Source of the DNA: Telluria aromaticivorans
GTDB lineage: Bacteria; Pseudomonadota; Gammaproteobacteria; Burkholderiales; Burkholderiaceae_D
DNA length: 64,000 nt
Assembly (NCBI RefSeq): GCF_013003915.1
Contig: NZ_JABAIV010000004.1
Coordinates: 124,001 to 188,000, forward strand
Reading direction: 5' to 3'
Shown in pieces: positions 1 through 10,671 of the stretch (the first letter of the stretch is position 1; the number at the start of each line of letters is the position of its first letter). Both the position numbers and the translations under genes were made by a program. The notes under the pieces were generated by a model. That model searched no databases and was not told the origin of the DNA. It saw nothing but the letters and a program-made list of their open reading frames with translations.

Positions 1-44
1 ACCGGCCGCCTCTCTTTGCGTCAATCCATCAGTTGCTTACACCC

Positions 45-1994
45 TCATGGGCAGCTGAAGGCGACCCGGAACGGAATCGAAGTGACCGAGCCTTTCGGCG
101 AGGTGACCGTCACGTCGAAGGTCGCCACGCTGCCGGCCGTGCACGGCTTTTCGCCGACACTGGTGATCGTGAAGCGGTGGGTCGAACCCTGGTTGCCGCT
201 GATCGTGTTGCCGGTCGGGTCGTCGTTATTGGCATCGTGCGGGAAGATGTTCGGCACGATGGCCGGAACCACGCCCACCACGCTGCCATTGGCGATGCCG
301 GTGACGGCAACCGTCGAGCCTGCCGGCAGCGGGTTGAAGTTCAGGTCGTTCAGCTGCAGCGTGAACACCAGCGGGGTATCGGCCGGTACCGGCCCGATCG
401 CAACGGTCTGGTTTTCCGGCAGCGCCGTGGCCGCGTTATTCAAGAAGACATGCTTCACGCGGCCGTCGCTGAAGAACACCGCCGATTTGGCAAACTGCGT
501 GACCGCGCCATCGGTGGTGCTGGCGCAGATCGTGGCCACGCCGCGGCGGGTGGCGTCGGGCGACGAGCCCGGGCCGGTATTGCATGGGGTGGCCGGCGTG
601 TTCGGCGACGGCAGGCGCGGGTTCTGGGTGCGGAAGTCGACCGAGCAGCCGCCGTTGAGCGTGTTGCAGCCACCCCGGTCCGAGGAGCCGATCGCGCCCA
701 TGTTGGTCTGGAAGACCACCGGGGTGCCGTCGGCCACTGGATTGCCGAAGCCATCGGCGAGCAGGATATTGAACGAGGCCGCCGGCGTGGTCGTGCCGCT
801 GTCGTAGGCCCAGCCCTCGATATTGGCGGTGGTCACGCTCAGCGAGACCGAGCGCTGCACCGGCAGGCCGGTGGTCACGACGATCGAATCCGAGGTGGTC
901 GAGATGTTCGGGCGGGTCGCGGTCGCGGTTTGCGGCAGCGTGGCCTGGACGCGGAAGGTGGTCGGGAAGCTGAGCGAGTTGACGGTGGTGATGACTTCGC
1001 CACTCTGGTCGGTGGTGTCGCTGGCCTTGTTCAGGGTCACGGCGCCTGCCGGGGCCACGATGAAGTCCACGCGCTGGCCCACCAGCGGACGGTCGAAGAT
1101 GTCGAACACGCGGAAACGCAGGGTGGCGGTCTCGGTGCGGTTGATGCCGCCCTGGCCCTGGATCACGATCGATTTATCGTTCGGCAGCGCCGAGACGAAC
1201 TGCACCGATGCCGCTGCCGGCGCTGCGATCTGCAGGGTCGCCGAGGCCGGGGTCGTCACGCCGTCGGCCGAGGCCGTGATGACGTCGCTGTTGCCGCAGC
1301 CCTGGTCGCGGTAGACTACTTTCGCGGTGCCGTTATTGGTGGCAGCGGTATCGGCCAGGGTGGCCTTGCCGGCCGTGGCGCAGGCGGAACTGAATTTCAC
1401 CGACACCTGCCCGGTGTAGGGCGCGCCGTTGGCCAGCAGGTCGAGCGAGATCTCGGTCGAGCCATAGGCCGCGATGCTGGCCGGGGCCAGGCGCAGGACG
1501 CTGAAGGTCAGCGCGGTGGCGCCGACCGAGTAATTGGCTTCGCTGGTGATGGTAGCGCCGGCGACGGCGGCGGTCGCCGTCACCTTGCCGGCCCCGCCCG
1601 CGGCCAGGCTGGCGGTGCGCATGGTCACGCTGGCGACGCCGCTGGCGTCGGTCAGGCTGGTGCCGGCGGTCGGCGAGAACACCGCCAGCGCCGGGTCGGT
1701 GGCAAACGACACCAGCACGTTCGGCAGCGGCTGGCCGGCCGGATTGCGCACCAGGGCGCGCACCGTCAGCGGCGCGGCGCCGGTGAGCGAGTTGCTGGCC
1801 TGGCCGCTGGCGTTGACGAAGCTCAGGCCGACCGTCGATGCTGCCGGGGTGGTGGTGCCGCCGGTGCCGCCGGTGCCTGTGCCGCCACCGGTCACGGTGC
1901 CGGGGCTGCCGCCGCCGCCGCCGCAGGCAGCGAGCAATACGGCGAGCAGCAGCGCGGCGCCGCCCTTGAAGGTGTTCGATTGCGGGGTTTTCAT
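45..1994 (-). CDS. Ig-like (Big_1-type) repeat lipoprotein
   Basis: 649 aa predicted outer-membrane or exported lipoprotein. The N-terminus has a hydrophobic signal ending in LLAAC, so C24 is the likely lipidated residue. A Gly/Thr-rich linker follows (about residues 25-50). The rest is a series of beta-rich segments of 90-130 residues with the invasin/intimin-like Big_1 pattern, such as GQPLPNVLVSF followed by TDASGVASVTM. No enzymatic motif is seen. It begins 42 bp after the pilQ stop on the same strand, so it may be cotranscribed with the pilus genes and act at the cell surface; a role in pilus function is only inferred from position. The stop TGA lies at 45-47, so the gene is complete. 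Bases 1-44 hold nothing recognisable. Confidence 0.85.
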   Translation of the reverse strand: MKTPQSNTFKGGAALLLAVLLAACGGGGGSPGTVTGGGTGTGGTGGTTTPAASTVGLSFVNASGQASNSLTGAAPLTVRALVRNPAGQPLPNVLVSFATDPALAVFSPTAGTSLTDASGVASVTMRTASLAAGGAGKVTATAAVAGATITSEANYSVGATALTFSVLRLAPASIAAYGSTEISLDLLANGAPYTGQVSVKFSSACATAGKATLADTAATNNGTAKVVYRDQGCGNSDVITASADGVTTPASATLQIAAPAAASVQFVSALPNDKSIVIQGQGGINRTETATLRFRVFDIFDRPLVGQRVDFIVAPAGAVTLNKASDTTDQSGEVITTVNSLSFPTTFRVQATLPQTATATRPNISTTSDSIVVTTGLPVQRSVSLSVTTANIEGWAYDSGTTTPAASFNILLADGFGNPVADGTPVVFQTNMGAIGSSDRGGCNTLNGGCSVDFRTQNPRLPSPNTPATPCNTGPGSSPDATRRGVATICASTTDGAVTQFAKSAVFFSDGRVKHVFLNNAATALPENQTVAIGPVPADTPLVFTLQLNDLNFNPLPAGSTVAVTGIANGSVVGVVPAIVPNIFPHDANNDDPTGNTISGNQGSTHRFTITSVGEKPCTAGSVATFDVTVTSPKGSVTSIPFRVAFSCP

Positions 1995-2036
1995 GTCTTG
2001 GCTTTTATCGTTCGTTTGGTGGGGTGTCGGGCCGGC

Positions 2037-4208
2037 TCAGCGCGCGGCGGCGTCGGTCACGATCTTCGGCGTGATGAACACCAGCAGTTCGGTCTTGGCG
2101 GTTTCGCGGCCCTTGGTCTTGAACAGGTAGCCGAGCACCGGCACGTCGCCGAGCAGCGGGACCTTGGTCTCGTTGCTGCGTTCGGTCTGCTGGTAGATGC
2201 CGCCCAATACCACCGTGCCGCCGTTCTCGACCATTACCTTGGTCTTGACGTGCTGGGTGTTGATGGCGAAGCCGGCGCGGGTTTCCTCGCCCTTCGAATC
2301 CTTGTTCACGTCCACCTCGAGCACGACATTGCCGTCCGGGGTGATCTGGGGCGTGACTTCCAGGCGCAGGTTGGCCTTCTTGAAGGTGATCGAGGTCGCG
2401 CCGCTGCTGGTGGCGACCTGGTACGGCAGTTCGATACCCTGCTCGATCACGGCGAGCTGCTTGTCTTCAGTGACCACGCGCGGGCTCGAGATGATCTTGC
2501 CCTTGCCGTCCGCTTCCAGCGCCGACAGTTCCAGGTTCAGGAAACGGTTGGCGGCCGACGAGAACAGGCTGAAGGCCAGCGAGGACGGCGCAATGCCGCC
2601 GATCGCCGCGGCCGGCAGGTTCACCAGGCTCATGTTGTTGAAGCTGTCGGCGCTGTTGGCGACCTGGCCGGTGGCCTGGCCGACGCCGGTCAGGTTGCCG
2701 GCGATCGCCAGGCGCTCGTTGCCGCCGACAGACCAGCCGGCGTCGCCGCCGCGGATGCCGCGCATGTCCGAGAAGCCCAGCTTGGCGCCGAGGTTGCGCG
2801 AGAAGCCGTCATTCGCTTCCACCAGGCGCGCTTCGATCAGCACCTGCTTGGAGGCGACGTCGGTCTTCAGGATCAGCTTGCGGATGTCTTCGATCTTCGA
2901 GGCGACGTCGGTGATGAACAACTGGTTGGTGCGCGGGTCGATGATCGCGCTGCCGCGCTTGGACAGGACGCGGTTCTTGCTGTCGGCGGAAGCCCCGCCG
3001 GCGGCGTCCAGGCCGAACACGGTGCGGAATGCCTCGACCTTCTGGTAGTTGAGCTGGAAGATCTCGGAGCGCAGCGGCTCGAGGTCGGCGATCTGGGCGC
3101 GCTGCTCGAGCTCGAGCTTTTCCTTGGTCAGCAATTCTTCGCGCGGGGCGATCCACAGCACGTTGCCGTTCTTGCGCATATCCAGGCCCTTGGCCTGCAA
3201 GACCACGTCGAGCGCGTGGTCCCACGGCACGTCGCGCAGGCGCAGGGTCAGGTTACCGCTGACGGAATCGCTGGTGATGATGTTCAGGCCCGAGATGTCG
3301 GCGATCGCCTGCAGCGCCGCGCGCACTTCCACGTTCTGGAAGTTGAACGACAGCTTCTCGCCGCGGTAGCCGGTGGTGCCCTGGGCGAGCTTGTTCGGGT
3401 CTTCCTTGATCGGACGCACGTCCACCACCAGCTGGGTGTCGCTCTGGTAGACCGACTGCTCCCACACGCCTTGCGCGTCGATGGTCATGCGCACGTTCTG
3501 GCCCTGCACGGCGGTGGTGATGCGCGACACCGGGGTGCCGAAATCGGTCACGTCGAGGCGGCGGCGCAGGGTTTCCGGCAGGCCGGTCTTCATAAAGTCG
3601 ACCAGGATCTGGTTGCCGACCTGGCGCACATCGACGCCGACCTGGCCATGCGGCAGGTCGACCACGACGCGGCCTTCGCCATTCGCGCCGCGGCGGAAGT
3701 CGAGGTCGCGCAAGAGTTGTTTGCCGGCGGGAGCAGCAGCAGCGGGGGCTGCGACCGGCAGGCCGGAAGCGTTCACCGCCTGCGCCACGCCGCCCGAGCC
3801 TTCGACGGTGACGATCACCGACTTGCCGTCGATCGCGGCGGCGTAGTTCAGCGGACGGGCCAGGTTCAGCACCATGCGGGTGCGTGCGCCGGCCTGCACC
3901 AGGTTCAGGCCGCGCACGTCGCCGAGGTTGATGTCCTGGGACGACTTGCCGGTGGCATTCGCGGTGGCGCCGAAATCGAGGGCGATGCGGGCCGGGTTGG
4001 TGATCGAGAAGCCGATCGGCGCCTTGGCTGGCGCCTCGCGCATGGCGATGTTTAGGACCACGTTGGCGCCCTGCTGGTTGGCCGTGATCGACTCGATCGC
4101 ATTGCCCTGTGCGGCAGCTGCGCCGGCGCCGAGCGCCAGCAGCATGACGGCGCCGGTGCGCGCCAGCCAGAGCGGTACGGTCATGCGAATGGTGGTATTT
4201 GGGCTCAT
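2037..4208 (-). CDS. pilQ: Type IV pilus secretin PilQ
   Basis: 723 aa outer-membrane secretin through which the type IV pilus leaves the cell. A signal peptide (about residues 1-34, ending AAAAQG) is followed by two AMIN-type peptidoglycan-binding regions, then an STN/N0 domain starting near LSFNFQNVEVRAALQAI. The secretin core ends with the signature VPLLGDVPVLGYLFK. The ATG at 4206-4208 overlaps the pilP stop by 4 bp (ATGA), which fixes the start; the open frame continues upstream only as an antisense-like artefact. It is last of the five pil genes, in the usual pilMNOPQ order, and works with PilP, which links it to the inner-membrane PilMNO complex. Length is typical for the family. Confidence 0.97.
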   Translation of the reverse strand: MSPNTTIRMTVPLWLARTGAVMLLALGAGAAAAQGNAIESITANQQGANVVLNIAMREAPAKAPIGFSITNPARIALDFGATANATGKSSQDINLGDVRGLNLVQAGARTRMVLNLARPLNYAAAIDGKSVIVTVEGSGGVAQAVNASGLPVAAPAAAAPAGKQLLRDLDFRRGANGEGRVVVDLPHGQVGVDVRQVGNQILVDFMKTGLPETLRRRLDVTDFGTPVSRITTAVQGQNVRMTIDAQGVWEQSVYQSDTQLVVDVRPIKEDPNKLAQGTTGYRGEKLSFNFQNVEVRAALQAIADISGLNIITSDSVSGNLTLRLRDVPWDHALDVVLQAKGLDMRKNGNVLWIAPREELLTKEKLELEQRAQIADLEPLRSEIFQLNYQKVEAFRTVFGLDAAGGASADSKNRVLSKRGSAIIDPRTNQLFITDVASKIEDIRKLILKTDVASKQVLIEARLVEANDGFSRNLGAKLGFSDMRGIRGGDAGWSVGGNERLAIAGNLTGVGQATGQVANSADSFNNMSLVNLPAAAIGGIAPSSLAFSLFSSAANRFLNLELSALEADGKGKIISSPRVVTEDKQLAVIEQGIELPYQVATSSGATSITFKKANLRLEVTPQITPDGNVVLEVDVNKDSKGEETRAGFAINTQHVKTKVMVENGGTVVLGGIYQQTERSNETKVPLLGDVPVLGYLFKTKGRETAKTELLVFITPKIVTDAAAR

Positions 4209-4747
4209 TTCCCGGTCTCCTTGCTTTCCGCCAACTCGATCGTCGCCTTGCGTTCGACCCAGTCGCCGGTGGCGTCCTGCACAACTTCCCTGATGTCGAT
4301 CGCGCTGTCGCTGACGCGCGTGACCAACCCGTGATTCTGGCCGATGCGCTGGCCGACCCTGACCTGGTGGATCAGGGCGTCGATCTGTACCAGCGCATAG
4401 TTCGCGCCGCCTTTTTGCAGCGTGCCCACCATCCGCATCGTGTCGAGCGGGTAGTTCTCGAGCGGCTCGCGCGGACGATTCAAATTCGGCTGCATCGGGT
4501 TGGCCGATGCCTGTGCCACGCGCGCCATCTCCCCGAGCAGCTTTTCCTGGCTGAAGGGTTCGATCGCGCCGCCCGGATTGTAAGCGTAGGGCACGAATTG
4601 CTTCGGCTCCGGCAGGGGCTTCACGGCCGGCACGGTTTCGCGCTCGACCTTCTTCATCCAGTCGCGCACTTCCTTGACGTCGCCGTCGCCGCAACCGGCC
4701 AGCAGTGTCGCGGCGCACAGGGCGCCGGCTAATCGCAGGCGCATCAT
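4205..4747 (-). CDS. pilP: Type IV pilus assembly lipoprotein PilP
   Basis: 180 aa inner-membrane lipoprotein that bridges the PilN-PilO dimer and the PilQ secretin. The signal peptide ends in the lipobox LLAGC, with C19 as the predicted lipid anchor. A flexible segment rich in Pro and charge comes next. The C-terminal half (from about residue 95, motif ENYPLDTMRMVGTL) is the conserved PilP beta-domain that contacts the secretin. Start ATG at 4745-4747 overlaps the pilO stop (ATGATG); a second in-frame ATG directly follows, so the start is uncertain by one codon. The 4-bp overlaps on both sides indicate translational coupling within the pil operon. Confidence 0.96.
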   Translation of the reverse strand: MMRLRLAGALCAATLLAGCGDGDVKEVRDWMKKVERETVPAVKPLPEPKQFVPYAYNPGGAIEPFSQEKLLGEMARVAQASANPMQPNLNRPREPLENYPLDTMRMVGTLQKGGANYALVQIDALIHQVRVGQRIGQNHGLVTRVSDSAIDIREVVQDATGDWVERKATIELAESKETGK

Positions 4748-5457
4748 TTCTTCGCTCCTTTTGCCGGCTTGGCCTTGGCCCCGCCCTTGGCGTTCTTGCC
4801 GCCCTTGCCCTTGCCCTTCTTGTCGCCGCGCGCCTTGTTCTGCGCATCGATCTCTTCCGGATCGAGGTAGCGGAAGGTCTTGGCCACCGCTTCGAGCTGC
4901 AGGCCGCCCTCTTTCGAGGTGAGCGACATGTTGTTGAGCGTGACGATGCGCGGCAGGTTGGCCATGTCGGCAGCAAAAGCGCCGACATCGTTGTACTTGC
5001 CGCTCACCTTGATATTGATCGGCAGCTCGGCGTAGTAGTCGCGCACGACTTCCGAGCCCGGCTTGAACAGTTCGAACTGCAGGCCACGGCCGACGCCGGC
5101 CTGGTTGATGTCGGACAGCAGGTCCGCCATTTCCGACTTGTTCGGCAACTGCTTCTCGAGGCGCTCGACGTACTGGTCGACCTGCACCTTCTGCGCCTGC
5201 AGCGCCTCGAGGTTGATGGCCTGCGCCATCTTGCTCTTGTATTCGGCGCGCAGCTTGGTTTCTTCCTTGGCGCCCTTCTTCTGCTTCTCGAACTGGCCAT
5301 CCCAGTAGAAGAAATAGCCGAGGCCGACGACGGCGGCCATCACGCCGGTCGCGCACAGCAGGCGCGGGGCCAGCGGCCACTGGCCGGGCTGGCGCCCCTG
5401 CAGGTCCTGGAACTGCGCCGCGAGGCGGGCGCCGAGGTCTTTCAGATCGATATTCAT
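4744..5457 (-). CDS. pilO: Type IV pilus inner-membrane protein PilO
   Basis: 237 aa bitopic inner-membrane protein that dimerises with PilN in the pilus alignment complex. A short cytoplasmic N-terminus is followed by one membrane segment (about residues 33-52), a periplasmic coiled-coil region (about 55-105) and a ferredoxin-like periplasmic domain (to about 195). The last 30 residues form an unusual Lys/Gly/Ala-rich basic tail (KGKGKGGKNAKGG), probably disordered, which is longer than I expect for PilO. It overlaps pilN and pilP by 4 bp each. Identity rests on the fold pattern and the strict pilMNOPQ order. Confidence 0.95.
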   Translation of the reverse strand: MNIDLKDLGARLAAQFQDLQGRQPGQWPLAPRLLCATGVMAAVVGLGYFFYWDGQFEKQKKGAKEETKLRAEYKSKMAQAINLEALQAQKVQVDQYVERLEKQLPNKSEMADLLSDINQAGVGRGLQFELFKPGSEVVRDYYAELPINIKVSGKYNDVGAFAADMANLPRIVTLNNMSLTSKEGGLQLEAVAKTFRYLDPEEIDAQNKARGDKKGKGKGGKNAKGGAKAKPAKGAKK

Positions 5458-6104
5458 GGTGCTTCCGTCCTGGCCTTGGCATCGGCGCCGGCAACCCTGG
5501 CGCCTGGCTTGGCGCTCAGTTTGCCATCCTCGTCCTGCACCTGTTCGCGCGTCCGCTTGATCGCCACGTCCATGCTGAATTCGACGACCTTGCGGCCGGT
5601 CTTGCTCTGGGCCAGCGGGGCGACCTTCACTTCGGTCAGGTTGGGGCGTTCGAGCCAGGGCGAAGGACCGGAGACGTTGCGCAGCAGTTCGGCGACGCGT
5701 TCCTGCGACTGGGCGTAGCCGGCCAGCGTCACTTTCTGGCCGTCCTGCCTGAACGACTTCAGGTACACGCCTTCCGGGGTCTGGCGCACCAGCTCGTCGA
5801 GCAGGTAGACCGGCTGGTTGCGGTCGCCCTGCAAGTCCTCGACCGCCTGCTGGCGTGCCTTGAGGGCTTCGATTTCTTCTTTCAGCGTGTCGATCTCGCC
5901 GATCTTCTTGTCCAGCTCCGCGCTGGCGGTCTTGAGCACCAGGTTGCGCTGGTTCTGGGCCGCGATGCGGCTGGCGTTGTAGCCGCCCACCAGCAGCACC
6001 ACGACGGCGCCGGCGACGCCGCCCAGGGCCAGCAGCGCCACGAAGGCTTTCTGCTTCTGTTTGCGCTTGGCTTCGCGGTGGGGTAACAGGTTAATCCGGA
6101 TCAT
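5454..6104 (-). CDS. pilN: Type IV pilus inner-membrane protein PilN
   Basis: 216 aa bitopic membrane protein. The N-terminal motif INLLPHRE (residues 4-11) is the conserved PilN peptide that binds the groove of cytoplasmic PilM. One transmembrane helix spans about residues 22-44. A periplasmic coiled coil (about 60-105) and a ferredoxin-like domain follow. The Asp/Lys/Arg-rich C-terminus is probably disordered. Its ATG shares one base with the pilM stop (TGATG), and its end overlaps pilO by 4 bp, so the genes are translationally coupled. It joins the cytoplasmic ring to the periplasmic PilOP scaffold. Confidence 0.96.
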   Translation of the reverse strand: MIRINLLPHREAKRKQKQKAFVALLALGGVAGAVVVLLVGGYNASRIAAQNQRNLVLKTASAELDKKIGEIDTLKEEIEALKARQQAVEDLQGDRNQPVYLLDELVRQTPEGVYLKSFRQDGQKVTLAGYAQSQERVAELLRNVSGPSPWLERPNLTEVKVAPLAQSKTGRKVVEFSMDVAIKRTREQVQDEDGKLSAKPGARVAGADAKARTEAP

Positions 6105-7168
6105 CAGCCAAACCTCCGCATGGCAAGGCCGCAGGCGACCAGGTAGGCTGCGCCTTCCTGGCGCAGCTGCTGTTCGCGCACTTGCGCACCGATCGACATG
6201 CCCTCGAACGGCGCCACGATGCTGCTCGGGATGCGGGTACGATTGCCGATCAGTTCGAGCAGGCCGGGCAGCGCGGCGCAGCCGCCGGCCAGGTACAGCG
6301 CGTCGATGCGGGTGTAGGGCGTCGAGGTAAAGAAGAACTGGATTGCGCGGGTGATTTCCAGCGCCGCGCTTTCCATGAAGGGGCCCAGCAAATCGGCGCG
6401 GTAGTTCTCGGGCAGGTCGCCGGCCTTCTTGCGGTTTTCCGCTTCCTCGAAGGCCATGCCGTAGGCGCGCACGATGTCCTGGGTCAGCTGGTTGCCGCCG
6501 AAAGGCTGCTCGCGCTCGTAGATGGTGTCGCCGTTCTGCAGCACCGAGACGTGGGTCGACTGGGCGCCGATCTGGAACAGCGCGATGATCTGGTCGGCCT
6601 TGCCGCCGGCCACACGCGCCAGCGCAGCGCGCGCCGCATACGATTCGATGTCCATCACGGTGGCAGTCAGGCCGGCCGCTTCGGCGATCGCCACGCGGTC
6701 CTCGACCTTCTCGCGGCGCGCGGCGGCCAGCATGACTTCCATGTCTTCCTGTGAATTCGGGGCCTGGCCGATCACGTCGAAGTCGAGGCTGACCTCGTCG
6801 AGCGCGAACGGGATGTACTGGCTGGCTTCGGATTCGACCTGTACTTCAAGCTGGTCTTCCGACATGCCGGCCGGCAGGATGATTTTCTTGGTGATGACCG
6901 AGGCCGGCGGCATGCCGAGGGCAACATGCCTGGCCCGGGTGCCGCTCTTGGTCCAGACGCGGCGCACCGCGTCGGCGACCTGGTCGATGTTTTCGATATT
7001 GCCGTCGACGACAGCGCCACGCGGCAGCGGTTCGGCGGCAAAGCGCTCCAGGCGCAGCTCCCCCTTGCCGGCGTCGCCCAGCTCCACCAGGCGCACGCCC
7101 GATGTGCTGATGTCGAGCCCGGCCAACGGCGGACTGGACTTCCCGAACAAGGAACCTAGATTGATCAC
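6104..7168 (-). CDS. pilM: Type IV pilus actin-like ATPase PilM
   Basis: 354 aa cytoplasmic protein of the actin/FtsA-like ASKHA fold. The N-terminal phosphate-1 region is GLDISTSGVRLVEL (about residues 18-31), and a later glycine-rich ATP-contact segment reads LAGGCAALPG (about residues 291-300). It binds the PilN N-terminal peptide and nucleates the inner-membrane pilus platform. It is the first gene of the operon, facing mrcA across a 355-bp control region. The opposite orientation of mrcA and pilMNOPQ is the classic arrangement in beta- and gammaproteobacteria. The ATG at 7166-7168 gives the usual PilM length. Confidence 0.97.
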   Translation of the reverse strand: MINLGSLFGKSSPPLAGLDISTSGVRLVELGDAGKGELRLERFAAEPLPRGAVVDGNIENIDQVADAVRRVWTKSGTRARHVALGMPPASVITKKIILPAGMSEDQLEVQVESEASQYIPFALDEVSLDFDVIGQAPNSQEDMEVMLAAARREKVEDRVAIAEAAGLTATVMDIESYAARAALARVAGGKADQIIALFQIGAQSTHVSVLQNGDTIYEREQPFGGNQLTQDIVRAYGMAFEEAENRKKAGDLPENYRADLLGPFMESAALEITRAIQFFFTSTPYTRIDALYLAGGCAALPGLLELIGNRTRIPSSIVAPFEGMSIGAQVREQQLRQEGAAYLVACGLAMRRFG

Positions 7169-7523
7169 GAGCGTACTCCCTGGTGCCCTTCCCGTTTGAC
7201 GCGGGATTTGATGTTGAACGCCCGCACGCGGGATTTTGTTTCTAATAACCTGCAGAAAATCACAAAGTTAATGCACATATATGAGGCAGTGCCTGAGATC
7301 GTAGCAATAAGGATGCCCCCAGACAAGATATTTCTATGCAGGAACATCGCAATCCGGGGCGCGCGCGCCACACTATGGCGAAGGGTGTTATCACCGCTGC
7401 CACGACCGTTTCCTGCTTGATATTGTTAAGGCCGTTTTGTTGAGCTCATTTACTTGGGCAGGTGAAATGGCTGCCTTATAATGAGGCGCTTGACGGAATG
7501 AAACCAATACAGCGAAAGCCAGC
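7169..7523. other. Divergent control region pilM / mrcA
   Basis: 355 bp with no supported gene. The pilM-proximal half is AT-rich (around 7230-7290) and probably holds the pil operon promoter, but I could not fix a convincing -35/-10 pair there. The mrcA-proximal half contains a good sigma-70 promoter, listed separately. A G+C-rich run of CGCG repeats lies near 7358-7366. No hairpin terminator is present, as expected between divergent genes. Confidence 0.6.
7454..7482 (+). promoter_or_regulatory. Sigma-70 promoter of mrcA
   Basis: TTGGGC at 7454-7459 and a perfect TATAAT at 7477-7482 are separated by 17 bp. This places the transcript start near 7489 and leaves a leader of about 35 nt before the mrcA ATG at 7524. 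The -35 is weak but the -10 matches consensus fully. Confidence 0.65.
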
Positions 7524-9857
<2,334 letters not shown>

Positions 9858-9875
9858 TTTTTTGACAGTTGTAAA

Positions 9876-9911
9876 AAAAATGGCGGCCCTGATGAACAGG
9901 CCGCCATTTTT
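9876..9911 (+). terminator. Rho-independent terminator after mrcA
   Basis: Inverted repeat AAAAATGGCGGCC (9876-9888) and GGCCGCCATTTTT (9899-9911) around a 10-nt loop, with a T-run at the 3' side. It starts 18 bp after the mrcA stop. The A-tract on the 5' side lets it also work on the minus strand. Confidence 0.9.
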
Positions 9912-9949
9912 GGTTGTGCTTGCCGCTACCTCATGCTCCGTCTCACACC

Positions 9950-10081
9950 GTAGGGTGGGCAGATTCTGCCCACGCGTTCAACCGGCTGCAAGATCATCGC
10001 GCGCGGCATTCTTACGCTAACTATCACCGCGTGGGCGTTTGTGATTCCGGGCATTGCCCGAAATTACCCCGCCCACCCTAC
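9950..10081. repeat. 132-bp two-hairpin intergenic element, copy 1
   Basis: Bounded by GTAGGGTGGGC and its complement GCCCACCCTAC. Each end folds back on an inner copy of the same core: GTAGGGTGGGC with GCCCACGCG on the left, CGCGTGGGC with GCCCACCCTAC on the right. Between the lobes lie the conserved boxes CGCGTTCAAC and ACTATCACCGCG. The right loop carries its own imperfect palindrome (GGGCATTGCCC). It lies between the mrcA terminator and the cyaY 3' end. Same family as the elements at 11983, 12180, 20505 and 59659. Confidence 0.85.
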
Positions 10082-10109
10082 AAAATCAACCCCGGTGCCG
10101 CGCCAACGT

Positions 10110-10439
10110 TCAACCCAATGCCACTGGCGCCCCGCCCTGCTCCGTCACGCATTGCGACAGCGACGCAAACAACTCGGTGTCGTCGCGCGTATTGCGCCAT
10201 TCCTCGCCCACGCGCTTGTAGTGGAAGCCGCCCGAACGCGCCGCCAGCCACATTTCCTGCAACGGGGCCTGGCTGTTGATGATGATCTTCGAGCCGTTAC
10301 GCAAGAACTCGAGTTCGAGCACGTTGCCGCTACGCTTGCATTCCACGTCCACCACGTCTTCGTCGTTGAGGCGGTCGAGGCATTCCTCGATGCGGTCCAG
10401 GGTGCTTTCGGCGAGCGCCAAAAATTCGGATTCGGTCAT
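10110..10439 (-). CDS. cyaY: Frataxin-like iron donor CyaY
   Basis: 109 aa cytoplasmic iron-binding protein that regulates and feeds iron-sulfur cluster assembly. It has the frataxin alpha-beta sandwich pattern: an acidic first helix (LDRIEECLDRLNDEDVVDVE) carrying the iron-binding surface, then LELEFLRNGSKIIINSQAPLQEMWLA and FHYKRVGEEW. I chose the ATG at 10437-10439 (MTESEF) because GGAG sits 6 nt upstream; the frame can be opened 4 codons earlier only at a TTG. It lies divergent from lptM-lysA, a neighbourhood common to CyaY in proteobacteria. Confidence 0.95.
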   Translation of the reverse strand: MTESEFLALAESTLDRIEECLDRLNDEDVVDVECKRSGNVLELEFLRNGSKIIINSQAPLQEMWLAARSGGFHYKRVGEEWRNTRDDTELFASLSQCVTEQGGAPVALG

Positions 10440-10480
10440 GCTACACTCCAAAGTCTGCTAATCAAACCTCCATTCTAATC

Positions 10481-10663
10481 GTGAAGTCCTCGATCGCACT
10501 TCTTTGCGGCGCAGCCATGCTGGCCGCCCTCGCTGGCTGCGGCCAGACCGGCCCGCTCTACATGCCGAACCCGCCCGCCAAGCCTGTTCCAGCCGCCGCT
10601 GTCGAGCAGCCTGCCCAACCCGTCCCATCGAATAACGCCTCCGTCCCGGCACCGACCAAGTAA
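10481..10663 (+). CDS. lptM: LPS assembly lipoprotein LptM
   Basis: 60 aa small lipoprotein (YifL/LptM family) that helps oxidative maturation of the LptDE translocon at the outer membrane. Signal peptide ending LAGC gives C20 as the lipidated residue, followed by the family signature CGQTGPLYMP. The remainder is Pro/Ala-rich and disordered. Start is GTG at 10481. It sits 8 bp before lysA, the usual partner gene, and 41 bp from the divergent cyaY start. Confidence 0.9.
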   Translation: MKSSIALLCGAAMLAALAGCGQTGPLYMPNPPAKPVPAAAVEQPAQPVPSNNASVPAPTK

Positions 10664-10671
10664 AGCCCCTG

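Noticed and set aside
33..4055. A 1340-codon open frame on the plus strand opposite pilQ and the lipoprotein gene
   Set aside because: Its translation is Arg/Ala/Gly/His/Asp-rich low-complexity with no motifs, as expected from the reverse frame of GC-rich genes; pilQ and the lipoprotein have clear domains and operon context.
7225..7300. pilM promoter
   Set aside because: AT-rich and in the right place, but all -35/-10 pairs I tried were weak, so no site is reported.
10440..10451. Longer CyaY N-terminus (MECS...)
   Set aside because: It would need a TTG start and overlaps the GGAG ribosome-binding site of the better ATG at 10439.
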